Origin: Bacillaceae bacterium
GTDB taxonomy: Bacteria > Bacillota > Bacilli > JACDOE01
Assembly: GCA_017656255.1 (NCBI GenBank)
Contig: JACDOE010000003.1
Coordinates: 181,653-245,652, forward strand
DNA: 64,000 nucleotides
Direction: 5' to 3'
Each line of letters starts with the position of its first letter. Position 1 is the first letter of the stretch. Below are positions 45,805-54,193 of the stretch, one piece after another. Under the pieces are notes generated by a model, which saw only the letters and a list, made by a program, of their open reading frames with translations, was not told the origin of the DNA and ran no database searches. Position numbers and translations under genes: made by a program.

Positions 45805-46377
45805 TTATTTTTTAAGTAGATTAGGAATCTCTCCCGCCAATTGTTTTAAAGGCTCGCTGCTTTGCCTGGACCGGCTGATAATGACTGCTCCTTCTATCAT
45901 CGAAACGATTAAGAGACTCAGTTGCTGTGCCCTCACTTCTGTAAAACCGGAATCGTGCAATTTTTGTGCGAAGACGTCCTGCCACAATTGATACGCCTGG
46001 CTGCATGCCTCCCTGATTTTATCACTCGTCGAAGAGGTTTCCAGGGTAACGGCTGCAATTGGAACGCCGCCGGAACAATCGGTTTCCTGGAAATAACGGG
46101 CCATTTCCAAAATAAACGTCTGGATCGCCACAATCGGATCTTCATGTCTGGATAATTCCGATCGAATTCGCCCGGCAACAATGTCCGCCGTCTTCTTCAC
46201 CGCCTCACAGGCCAACTGTTCTTTTCCTTCCGGGAAGTAGTAATACAGGGAACCTTTCGGTGCCCCGCTCTCCTTTGTAATCTGATTCAGTCCTGTTGCA
46301 TGGTATCCCTGGATTTCCAAGAGACGAGCTGTTGTTTCAATCAATTTATCCCGTGATGACGACGCAGATCGGGACAT
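45805..46377 (-). CDS. TetR-family repressor, LmrA/QdoR-like
   Basis: 190 aa. N-terminal HTH: KLIETTARLLEIQGYHATGLNQITKESGAPKGSLYYYFPEGKEQLACEAV; this ASSGAPKGS..YHYFP-style recognition helix is characteristic of the LmrA/YxaF group. The C-terminal domain CSGGVPIAAVTLE also fits. It lies 64 bp before the DHA2 pump and likely represses both genes through ATAGACC boxes. GGGGTGACC before ATG 46377. Confidence 0.88.
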   Translation of the reverse strand: MSRSASSSRDKLIETTARLLEIQGYHATGLNQITKESGAPKGSLYYYFPEGKEQLACEAVKKTADIVAGRIRSELSRHEDPIVAIQTFILEMARYFQETDCSGGVPIAAVTLETSSTSDKIREACSQAYQLWQDVFAQKLHDSGFTEVRAQQLSLLIVSMIEGAVIISRSRQSSEPLKQLAGEIPNLLKK

Positions 46378-46409
46378 TATTTGGTCACCCCATTTTTTTA
46401 ATTTATAAC

Positions 46410-46420
46410 GATCGGTCTAT
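46410..46420. promoter_or_regulatory. LmrA-type operator-like box before the tetR gene
   Basis: GATCGGTCTAT; the minus strand reads ATAGACCGATC, preceded by TAT. It lies 33 bp upstream of the TetR start. Confidence 0.5.
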
Positions 46421-46488
46421 ATAAAAATATCTGTTTTGAATCTCCCTGTCAATCAATAATGTTTAATCACCGAAACAAAACAGCAAAA

Positions 46489-46504
46489 TGTGACATTTTT
46501 CACA
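46489..46504. promoter_or_regulatory. Fnr/Crp-type site upstream of the pilus operon
   Basis: TGTGACATTTTTCACA is a perfect TGTGA-N6-TCACA palindrome; the repeat extends one more base each side. A -10-like TATGAT lies at 46526-46531, placing the site centre (46496.5) at about -41.5 from a start near 46538, the class II activator position. There is no good -35 hexamer. Confidence 0.65.
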
Positions 46505-46577
46505 TTATTTTTGGCCAATCCCTTATATGATAGTGACACACCTGAATTCAATTCATAAACTTTCCAGTTGACAGGGG

Positions 46578-48269
46578 GTGAGGGCCATCTCGCAGCACCA
46601 TCTTTTGGGAGAGATTCTGTTACAGGAGAACCTGATCACCGAAGACGAACTGAAACGCTCCCTGAACAAACATAAACGGACGAAAGTGCCGCTGGGCCAG
46701 ATTCTATTACGGGAAGAACTCGTCACCGAAGAGCAATTGCTTCGTGCCCTCGCTCGTCAGATGGGATTTTCATATATTGACCTGCGCCGTATTGAAATTA
46801 ACGAAAAGGCCGTCGAATATGTCGATGAAAAAATCGCAGAACGATATGGTATCCTTCCCGTCAACGTGGACCAGGACTCACTGACGATTGCGGTATCGGA
46901 CCCGTTGAATATGTCCGTGGTTGATGACCTGTTTCTCTTAACCGGTCTTCGCATCAAAGTCGTGGTCGCACCTCAAAAAGATATCGAATGGGGCATCAAC
47001 CGATATTATTTGCCACGGGAACATCAGCAACAGCAAGATCACATTCAACCAGCCGATTCCAAACCGGAGGCCGGATCTCCCATCCTCACCAGCGAAGAAG
47101 CCATCACCACCAGCGAACCGGTACTCTCATTCGTCCATTCCATGATCAGTAAAGCGATAGCCAGACGCGCCAGTGACATTCATATTGAACAACATGAAAC
47201 GGAAACTGTGGTCCGTTACCGCATCGATGGTGTCCTGCACGATATGATGACCATACCGGATGATCTGACGGCAGGCGTGATTTCCCGTTTAAAAATCATG
47301 TCCGGCATGCAAATCACGGAGAAACGCCGGCCACAGGACGGGGGTTTTCACCTTAACGTCGAACAGAAAGATATCGATGTCCGGATCTCCACAATGCCCA
47401 CGATATTTGGCGAAAAAATGGTGTTGCGTCTCCTGTTTAAAGAGCATATCTTCCGGCTCGACGAGCTGGGTTTCTCCCCGGACAATTTGAAAAAAATCCG
47501 GGAAAGCATCCGTTACCAGAGCGGGATCGTGTTATTGACCGGACCCACCGGCAGCGGAAAAACTACCACCTTATACGCCATACTTAACGAGTTGAACAAT
47601 CAGGAAAAAAACATCATCACCCTGGAAGATCCGGTTGAATATGTCCTGCCCCGCATCAATCAGATTCAAGTGAACACCAAAGCGGGGCTGACGTTTGCCT
47701 CCGGACTTCGCACGATTCTCAGACAGGACCCGGATATCATCATGGTCGGCGAGATTCGTGATGAGGAAACAGCCCGGATTGCAGTACAAGCCTCTTTAAC
47801 CGGTCACCTGGTGTTAAGTACCCTGCATACCAGCCGGGCCATCGGCAGTTATACGCGACTCCTCAATATGGGACTTGAACCGTATCTGCTGGCATCTTCC
47901 TTAACAGGTATGGTCGCACAGAGGCTGGTACGGCGTATCTGCCCGGAATGCAAAACCCGGGTGAAGCTGGATGATCACATCCTGCAAAACTTGCGTTTCG
48001 TGGGTCGGGACCGACTTCCGCAGACTGCCTATCGTGGAGAAGGCTGTTTTGCCTGTCAAAATACCGGGTACCTGGGAAGGATCGCGGTTCAAGAGGTCAT
48101 CCCGGTTGAAGATGAACTGAGAGAATTGATGAGCCAGGGGGCTACAGAGAGTGAGCTCAACCGCTTCATTGACACACAGTCTTACGCAACCCTGATCGAT
48201 GACGGCCTGGAAAAGGTGAGGCAGGGATTGACAACATTCGATGAGTTTCTTCGTGTCATTCACTATTAG
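46578..48269 (+). CDS. pilB: Type IV pilus assembly ATPase PilB
   Basis: 563 aa hexameric extension motor. The N-terminal GspE/PilB domain (LGEILLQENLITEDELKRSLNKHK and LGQILLREELVTEEQLLRALARQMG) is followed by Walker A GPTGSGKTT, LEDPVEYVL, Walker B IIMVGEIRDEETA, LSTLHT, and a CPEC..CFAC zinc motif. First gene of the pil operon. The annotated GTG 46578 touches GGGGG with no SD spacing. The next good position relative to GGGGGTG is ATC 46587, so the true start is uncertain. Confidence 0.92.
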   Translation: MRAISQHHLLGEILLQENLITEDELKRSLNKHKRTKVPLGQILLREELVTEEQLLRALARQMGFSYIDLRRIEINEKAVEYVDEKIAERYGILPVNVDQDSLTIAVSDPLNMSVVDDLFLLTGLRIKVVVAPQKDIEWGINRYYLPREHQQQQDHIQPADSKPEAGSPILTSEEAITTSEPVLSFVHSMISKAIARRASDIHIEQHETETVVRYRIDGVLHDMMTIPDDLTAGVISRLKIMSGMQITEKRRPQDGGFHLNVEQKDIDVRISTMPTIFGEKMVLRLLFKEHIFRLDELGFSPDNLKKIRESIRYQSGIVLLTGPTGSGKTTTLYAILNELNNQEKNIITLEDPVEYVLPRINQIQVNTKAGLTFASGLRTILRQDPDIIMVGEIRDEETARIAVQASLTGHLVLSTLHTSRAIGSYTRLLNMGLEPYLLASSLTGMVAQRLVRRICPECKTRVKLDDHILQNLRFVGRDRLPQTAYRGEGCFACQNTGYLGRIAVQEVIPVEDELRELMSQGATESELNRFIDTQSYATLIDDGLEKVRQGLTTFDEFLRVIHY

Positions 48270-48304
48270 GCCGGTTTTAACGCTCCGGACGGGAGGTGAC
48301 CACC

Positions 48305-49498
48305 ATGCCCCCTTTTTATGAATTCAAGGTTCGCGATTCGGACGGCCGAAAACTGCAGGGGGTGCTTCAGGCCAAAACAGAATGGGATCTCATTCGTGAC
48401 CTGCATGGGAAAGGTTACACGGTGACAGCCATCAACGAAAAAAGGTCGGAAGAAACCTTCTATACGCGTAAAATTCCCGTGCAGGACCTGGCTGTTCTGT
48501 GCCGGCAATTAAGTACCACCCTGCGGGTCGGCATTCCGATCGTCGAAGGTATTGAAACAGTGGCCAAAGAATCGGGTAACACCCGGCTGAAATCGATTCT
48601 GGATCAAGTCACGGCGGATCTCGTGGCCGGCATGACCCTGTCTCAGGCATTCGCACGGCATGCCCGCTTTTTCCCGCCCCTGTTCATCCGAATGTTACAG
48701 GTGGCAGAAGCATCAGGAAACCTGGAACACGTCTTACATATCCTGTCCCATACATTCCGCGAAGAATATCTGATCATGAAAAAGGTAAAAGGGGCCTTTC
48801 TATACCCGTTGTTCGTCCTGGGGTTTGCGCTGGTGATTGCCAGTATCATGATGATGTATGTGCTGCCGGTTTTTCTCGATATGTTTGATAAAACCGATGC
48901 AGAGCTTCCCTTGATCACCAGAGTGGTCCTGTATCTGCAACAATTCGTCGCTGAGAACGGGATTTATGTGGCAGCCACCCTGCTCCTGGCCCTCCTGACT
49001 GCCGCCAGATGGTTGGCAACGGATACAGGACGTCGCATGCGGGATTATCTGCTTCTGCATGTGCCGCCTGTCTCCCGAATCATTAAGAAAATCGAAACCT
49101 ATCGATTCAGTCAGACATTGAAAGATTTATACGCCAGTGGCATCTCCATCGAGAAGTCGTTACAGATTCTCTCTGAAGTTTCGGGAAACACGTATTTTTC
49201 CGATGCCGTCCGGGAGGCACAGGGTGCGGTCCGGAAAGGGGGGCGCATGTCCGATGCCCTGTCTGCCAGCCCCCTTTTTCCCGGCCTGCTTCTATCCATG
49301 GTGAAAGTCGGCGAAGAAACGGGCGAAATGGAAACCCTCCTCCAGGAAGTAGCGACATATATGGAGCATGATGTGGACGAGGAGCTCAATCAGCTGGTTG
49401 CCCTGATTGAACCGGCGCTGATGATCCTGGTCGGTGCCATGGTTGCCGCCCTGATGGCTTCGGTCATCATCCCGATCTATGACAGTATGATCCTGTAA
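48305..49498 (+). CDS. pilC: Type IV pilus inner-membrane platform protein PilC
   Basis: 397 aa with two GspF domains: VLCRQLSTTLRVGIPIVEGIETVAKESG...FPPLFIRMLQVAEASGNLEHVL and KIETYRFSQTLKDLYASGISIEKSLQILSEVSGN...MVKVGEETGEMETLL. Three transmembrane segments are placed as usual. ATG 48305 has GGGAGGTG upstream; the frame from 48296 includes that SD. It lies 35 bp after pilB. Confidence 0.93.
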   Translation: MPPFYEFKVRDSDGRKLQGVLQAKTEWDLIRDLHGKGYTVTAINEKRSEETFYTRKIPVQDLAVLCRQLSTTLRVGIPIVEGIETVAKESGNTRLKSILDQVTADLVAGMTLSQAFARHARFFPPLFIRMLQVAEASGNLEHVLHILSHTFREEYLIMKKVKGAFLYPLFVLGFALVIASIMMMYVLPVFLDMFDKTDAELPLITRVVLYLQQFVAENGIYVAATLLLALLTAARWLATDTGRRMRDYLLLHVPPVSRIIKKIETYRFSQTLKDLYASGISIEKSLQILSEVSGNTYFSDAVREAQGAVRKGGRMSDALSASPLFPGLLLSMVKVGEETGEMETLLQEVATYMEHDVDEELNQLVALIEPALMILVGAMVAALMASVIIPIYDSMIL

Positions 49499-49524
49499 AT
49501 CAATCACAAAGGAGGTCATGTCCC

Positions 49525-49905
49525 ATGCGTCAATTAAGAAAAAGAATCTCAGGCAATGAAAATGGGTTTACCTTGATTGAACTGCTGGTGGTGTTTGCCA
49601 TCCTCGGTCTTCTGGCCATGATCATTGTTCCGCGGATTACCACATCCCTCGATACGACCCGGGTGACCACCGATGAGGCCAATACCAAACTGCTGCAGTC
49701 CGCCGTTGAACGGTATTATTTTGACCATGGCTCCTATCCCACATCGGATGGAACAGATGGGTCGGCTACCACCGGCGGCATTGAGATACTGACAGACACC
49801 CTGGTTAACGAGGCATACATTGATGAAGCACCGGAAGATCCCTGGGACCAGGGCCGTGCCTATAAACTGAAGGATGGCGTCGTCCAGAAGCTGGGAACGC
49901 CTTAA
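49525..49905 (+). CDS. Major type IV pilin (prepilin)
   Basis: 126 aa. Class III signal peptide RISGNENG cleaved before FTLIELLVVFAILGLLAMI, with the required Gly-1, Phe+1 and Glu+5. The globular part has the GspG/PilA-like ALQSAVERYYFDHGSYPTSDG pattern and ends in a short tail with no disulfide cysteines. AAAGGAGG precedes ATG 49525. Being first after pilC and most pilin-like, it is the best candidate for the main fibre subunit. Confidence 0.9.
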   Translation: MRQLRKRISGNENGFTLIELLVVFAILGLLAMIIVPRITTSLDTTRVTTDEANTKLLQSAVERYYFDHGSYPTSDGTDGSATTGGIEILTDTLVNEAYIDEAPEDPWDQGRAYKLKDGVVQKLGTP

Positions 49906-49919
49906 GGTCGTGGCCCGTC

Positions 49920-50345
49920 ATGTTCAAATTCAGGGACAGTCGCGGTGAAACCCTGATCGAATTATTGATCACAACGTTTATTGTGGTAATGGTCCTGTTC
50001 GTCCTGATCGAGGTATGGATGAGCGGGCGAGCCGGCGTCGAGCAATCCTGGGCCCTGTCCAAACGCGATGAAGTTGCCGTCCATTTGATGGAACAATTGA
50101 AAGCCACCCCCTATGCCGATCTGCTGGACTGGGAACAACAGTTTCGGCAGGGGGGGCAGGCTGTGGACCTCGATCCCCGCGACAGCCGGATCAACCTGGA
50201 GGTCCCGGATGGCTATGGAGCCCGATTCGATTTGCTGACTTACAAGGAATACCCGCTCACCAGCATGATGAAGGTGGTCATCCGGGTGAGAGAAGATACT
50301 GAATCCGGCTGGCTGGAAAAAGCGAGCCTGATATCAAATCGGTGA
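49920..50345 (+). CDS. Minor pilin, PilV/GspI-like
   Basis: 141 aa. Prepilin site SRG cleaved before ETLIELLITTFIVVMVLFVLIEVW (Glu+5 present, Glu at +1 instead of Phe). The rest is a short beta-rich domain (VPDGYGARFDLLTYKEYPLTSMMKVVIRV). It begins 14 bp after the major pilin and belongs to the minor-pilin set that primes assembly. Confidence 0.78.
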   Translation: MFKFRDSRGETLIELLITTFIVVMVLFVLIEVWMSGRAGVEQSWALSKRDEVAVHLMEQLKATPYADLLDWEQQFRQGGQAVDLDPRDSRINLEVPDGYGARFDLLTYKEYPLTSMMKVVIRVREDTESGWLEKASLISNR

Positions 50346-50349
50346 TGTG

Positions 50350-50895
50350 ATGGCGATGAACCGACCCAATCCGATACAACAAATACTGCGAAATGAGAGT
50401 GGATTGACCCTGACGGAATTGCTGGTAGCCACCGCCATCATGACAATGACGCTGGCCTGGCTCGTTTCTGTTTTAATAGAAGGATTCAATCAGTATGACC
50501 ACACCGTCAACCAGTCCGAGACGCAACTGGATGTCACCCTGCGCGCCGAACAAATCAAACGGGACATTCTGTCAAGTCTGGCCGGTGACCGGGCAGGCAG
50601 GACCTACCCCCATGTCATGACCGATGAAAAGCGGCTTATCCTGTTGCACGGATCCTGGACCGGCATCGACTGGCAAACCCGTTCCATCGCTTATTATGTC
50701 GCCGACGGGTCCCTGTTTCGGGAAGAATCGGGAACAACAGAACGGTTGCTTGACGGTGTGACGACTTTTCAGGTCTCAGTCACTGCCGATCATCTGGTCT
50801 CGATCACCCTGAAAGTCGGGCAACAAACCGATTATGCCCGCCGGGACATCACCAGAACGTTATCAATTAAAGCGAGACCCCGAGGGCATTTTTAA
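50350..50895 (+). CDS. Minor pilin, PilW/GspJ-like
   Basis: 181 aa. Prepilin site NESG before LTLTELLVATAIMTMTLAWLVSVLIEGF (Glu+5), then a domain with AEQIKRDILSSL and LLDGVTTFQVSV, as in PilW/GspJ proteins. GTG 50347, ATG 50350 and ATG 50356 are all possible starts; the SD is weak (GGTGA). It is coupled to the previous minor pilin (2-5 bp). Confidence 0.78.
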   Translation: MAMNRPNPIQQILRNESGLTLTELLVATAIMTMTLAWLVSVLIEGFNQYDHTVNQSETQLDVTLRAEQIKRDILSSLAGDRAGRTYPHVMTDEKRLILLHGSWTGIDWQTRSIAYYVADGSLFREESGTTERLLDGVTTFQVSVTADHLVSITLKVGQQTDYARRDITRTLSIKARPRGHF

Positions 50896-50928
50896 AACCC
50901 TTTTTCAATAAAAAAGGGGGGCACGCCG

Positions 50929-52203
50929 ATGCGCAAACGATGGCGTTATGCAACCGGCCTGCACGCCGACCAGTCAGGAGCCAGTCTTGTTCTGGCCCTG
51001 CTGATTGCTTTCATTCTATTAACCCTGGCGACCACCATCGTCCATTTTTCCAGCACCAATCTGATCACCGCACAAAAACAAAATCAGCAATCATCGGCCT
51101 ATTATATTGCGGAAGCAGGGCTCGAACACGCCGTACAGGAAATCAACCGTCAGCTTCAGGGCGGCTCGTTTGATCCCGGGCAACTGAATCTGGCCTTAAC
51201 CGATGTCTCGTTTGAGAACGGCTCCTATACGGTCCGGGTTGAGGAAATAAAAAATGAATACGGCGAATTGACTGGTTATCACATTTTCGCCACCGGCCGT
51301 TTTGCCGACGCAACCCGAACGATTCGGGCACTGGCGCGGCAACCGGTGGGACACCCGACGCCCCTTGATTTTGCCCTGTTTGCCGAGGAGGATCTCTCCG
51401 TTCAAACCCTCACCCTTCTGGGACATACGATCACGGTCAACGGAGATGTTCATGCCAATGGTATCGTCAACATCAGACACAACGGGCTGCTTCCGCCGCC
51501 TCCCGACATTGACGGCATCGTAAGCAGTACCGATCTCAGCCAGATTCATGTGGCGGGCCTGGATCCTTCACAGAAGAGAGTCCGCCCGCACATGTCCCTG
51601 CCTTCATTCGACTTCGACGCAGCACGGAAAATGGCCCAAAAAGAAGGGATCTATCATCAGGGAGACGTGACCGCTATCTCGCTGCTGGGTCTGTCACCCA
51701 CAGACAAAATCATCTTCATCGACGGAGATCTGACGCTGACCGGACTGGACCTGCTCGGCCTTTCTCTTGAGGACCGGACCATCGTCGTCAACGGAACCAT
51801 CACCGGCCTGCTGGAAGTAGGGGGAGTCGACCTGGTCAACACCCGGTTAAATCTGATTGCCAAGGAAGATATCCTGTTTGTGGGGCTGGTCACCGGATTG
51901 CAAATTAACGGGATTTTGTTCGCACAGGGCATCGACAGCACCACCCATCAACCAGACCCGGACCTGGGTCACATTCTGACCGACGGTCATGTTGAAGTAG
52001 TCGGTTACGCCGGGGCTCGTAACATTGGGATGGGAAACGGCCTCATCACCGGATTGCTGAGTGACATTCTAAGCCTGATCACGGGGAAAATGGCCTTTGA
52101 TTACGACCCGCAGGTTTTTGAAACGTTCCCCTCCCATGTCGGATTTAAACAGAATCACATCGACATTGTAAATGTCATCGAAGTAAAGGAGATCCACCCA
52201 TGA
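50929..52203 (+). CDS. PilX-like minor pilin with large beta-rich passenger
   Basis: 424 aa. PilX_N-type N-terminus: SGASLVLALLIAFILLTLATTIVHFSSTNLITAQKQNQQSSAYYIAEAGLEHAVQEINRQL. It lacks Glu+5, as PilX proteins do. Residues about 150-400 form a repetitive beta domain rich in short hydrophobic turns (VNGDVHANGIVNIRH; FIDGDLTLTGLDLLGLSLEDRTIVVNGTITGLLEVGG), reminiscent of polymer-forming/bactofilin-like or DUF7305 domains. It may be an adhesin at the pilus tip. AAAGGGGGG precedes ATG 50929. Confidence 0.75.
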   Translation: MRKRWRYATGLHADQSGASLVLALLIAFILLTLATTIVHFSSTNLITAQKQNQQSSAYYIAEAGLEHAVQEINRQLQGGSFDPGQLNLALTDVSFENGSYTVRVEEIKNEYGELTGYHIFATGRFADATRTIRALARQPVGHPTPLDFALFAEEDLSVQTLTLLGHTITVNGDVHANGIVNIRHNGLLPPPPDIDGIVSSTDLSQIHVAGLDPSQKRVRPHMSLPSFDFDAARKMAQKEGIYHQGDVTAISLLGLSPTDKIIFIDGDLTLTGLDLLGLSLEDRTIVVNGTITGLLEVGGVDLVNTRLNLIAKEDILFVGLVTGLQINGILFAQGIDSTTHQPDPDLGHILTDGHVEVVGYAGARNIGMGNGLITGLLSDILSLITGKMAFDYDPQVFETFPSHVGFKQNHIDIVNVIEVKEIHP

Positions 52204-53651
52204 CCCGAAAAATCAGTGACGGCATGAAAAAGTACTACCTGTCTCAATTCAATCCGTTCCGCCATTCCCGATGGGATCATACCCGGGTCGGGATTCAGAT
52301 CGGCGAAAAACAGATAAAACTGGTCGTTTTAAAGAAACGGGATGGAAAATGGGAACTGGCACACAGGATTGATAAACCTCTGCCGGGGGGACTGGTGCAA
52401 AACGGCAAAGTGATGCAACCGGAACGTTTGGGATTTATGATCAGGGAGATGTTCGTGCAAAACGGGATCAAGAAAAAAAGTGTCTCCGTCTTTGTTGAAG
52501 AACTTCCCTTTTTTATACGTCATATTCACTTACCCCCCATGTCTAAGAAAGAGACACGCCGTGCCATCCGCTACAGGGCTTATACGGAAATTCCGGTGGA
52601 TCCCGACGACCTTTTCTACCGTTTTTATCCGTATCCAAACCGGCAGAACGAGGAGGGCAAACAGGATTTTATCGTGGTCGCCGTCTATCGTTCCATGATT
52701 ACGCCGGTTTTAAAAGCGCTTCATGCAGCGGGACTTATCATCTATTCCTTCGGTCTCGAACCGGAGTCCCTTTATCTGGGTTTAAGACATCATGGCGTCT
52801 TTGAACAGGTCGACCATACCGTTCTGATTGTACGCACCGACACCAAACAGATGATGCTGGCCGTTTTTTCCGGCGGGAAAATCATGTATTCCCGGTACCG
52901 CCCGCTCACCTCCAATCCCGAGGACCTGGAGCAGGAAATCGAACGAACACTGTTAAGCTGGAACGGCAAGCACACGCAGAATCGGATTCAGGAAGTCATC
53001 CTGCTGGGCGATCAAGCCAACTGGCAGGACATCAAGGATCGGATCCGCAACTTTATTCCCATCCCCGTGCAAGTTTTCGAACAACCGTTTACCGCCTGCT
53101 CCGGCGTTGCTTTAAAAGAGCGGGATGAGATCAACCTGTACGGAGATGATCATGCCTTACCCTGGAAAAAAGGGATTACGCGGCTGGCCCCGCTTGCCCT
53201 GATCCTGTTCATCGTCGCCGGCCACTTCATCTATCAATATCGCACCTATCAATCCCTGCAAACCGACGTCATCCGTCTCAAACAAGACATCAATCAACAC
53301 CGTTCCATCGTGGCGTGGACGGAGCAAAACACCCGGCTTAAAACCGTCAAAGAACAACTGGATCAACAGCTGGCAGAGATCCGCAAACGGGATGCATCCC
53401 CGCTCACCGTCATCGACATTGTCGTCTCGCAACAGCCGGAGGGAGTCATCCTGTCGCAGGTAGCGTTTACGATCGACGAGATTCACATAACCGGTATCGC
53501 CCCCTCACAAAAAGAGGTACTGCTTTATTTAGAAGAATTACAGCAGGATCCCCGGCTTTCCTACGTGCAACTGAAGAATGCCAGTACCGGAACAAGCGGG
53601 ACGCTGTTTTCCATCTCTATTAAAAGAAATCGGGAGGATGTGATCCAGTGA
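52200..53651 (+). CDS. PilM-PilN fusion protein
   Basis: 483 aa. Residues about 25-290 are PilM, an actin-like ATPase fold (RVGIQIGEKQIKLVVLKKRDGKWEL; IRYRAYTEIPVDPDDLFYRFY; HTVLIVRTDTKQMMLAVFSGGKIMYSR). At about 310, EINLYGDDHALPWKKG recalls the INLLPWR motif by which PilN docks on PilM. A transmembrane helix (APLALILFIVAGHFIYQY), coiled coil and PilN periplasmic-type domain (PEGVILSQVAFTIDEIHITGIAPSQKEV) follow. PilM and PilN are usually separate. Overlaps its neighbours by 4 nt on each side. Confidence 0.85.
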   Translation: MTRKISDGMKKYYLSQFNPFRHSRWDHTRVGIQIGEKQIKLVVLKKRDGKWELAHRIDKPLPGGLVQNGKVMQPERLGFMIREMFVQNGIKKKSVSVFVEELPFFIRHIHLPPMSKKETRRAIRYRAYTEIPVDPDDLFYRFYPYPNRQNEEGKQDFIVVAVYRSMITPVLKALHAAGLIIYSFGLEPESLYLGLRHHGVFEQVDHTVLIVRTDTKQMMLAVFSGGKIMYSRYRPLTSNPEDLEQEIERTLLSWNGKHTQNRIQEVILLGDQANWQDIKDRIRNFIPIPVQVFEQPFTACSGVALKERDEINLYGDDHALPWKKGITRLAPLALILFIVAGHFIYQYRTYQSLQTDVIRLKQDINQHRSIVAWTEQNTRLKTVKEQLDQQLAEIRKRDASPLTVIDIVVSQQPEGVILSQVAFTIDEIHITGIAPSQKEVLLYLEELQQDPRLSYVQLKNASTGTSGTLFSISIKRNREDVIQ

Positions 53652-54193
53652 GACGACTGACCCGGCGCGAATCCGTTTTAATCACCGTTTTATTTATCCT
53701 GGCAGCGGTCTATATCATCACTCAGTACTGGTATTATCCACTGTTATCTGAGATCAAGAGGTTAAAGGCAGAAAAGCACCAATTACTTGGGAAATGGGAA
53801 ACGATTCAGCCGTCCCTCGGCCAGGAAGAAAACATCAAACAGGCAAATCATGGACTCGAACATGATATTAACAAACTTCAGGATCGCTTGATCCCCGAAA
53901 ATGCGTCCTATCTTTTCTGGAAGGAAGTCAGGAAGTTAGCCGAGCAATCGGACGCCAACCTGACCTTTGTACAGGAAGGAAATGACGAGCGAAACAGTCA
54001 ATCCGGGTCACCTGTCTTCAAACACGTGCAATTACAGGTGAACGGAACATTCGCATCCATAGAGGGATTTATGAACACACTGAAACGCATGCCCTGGGTT
54101 TATGCGGTCACGGAAGGAAAATGGAGCAGGCAGGGGGAGGGTGAGATCATCGCCACCTTTTCTCTGATCGTGGCGACGAAAACATCCTCATAA
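53648..54193 (+). CDS. PilO-like alignment-complex protein
   Basis: 181 aa. One N-terminal transmembrane helix (SVLITVLFILAAVYIITQYWYY), a coiled coil (EIKRLKAEKHQLLGKWETI and NHGLEHDINKLQDRLIP), then a ferredoxin-like domain (FKHVQLQVNGTFASIEGFMNTLKRMPWVYAV), as in PilO/GspM. GTG 53648 overlaps the PilM-PilN stop. It ends the plus-strand pil operon; its last 6 bp overlap pilD, which runs the other way. Confidence 0.8.
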   Translation: MRRLTRRESVLITVLFILAAVYIITQYWYYPLLSEIKRLKAEKHQLLGKWETIQPSLGQEENIKQANHGLEHDINKLQDRLIPENASYLFWKEVRKLAEQSDANLTFVQEGNDERNSQSGSPVFKHVQLQVNGTFASIEGFMNTLKRMPWVYAVTEGKWSRQGEGEIIATFSLIVATKTSS

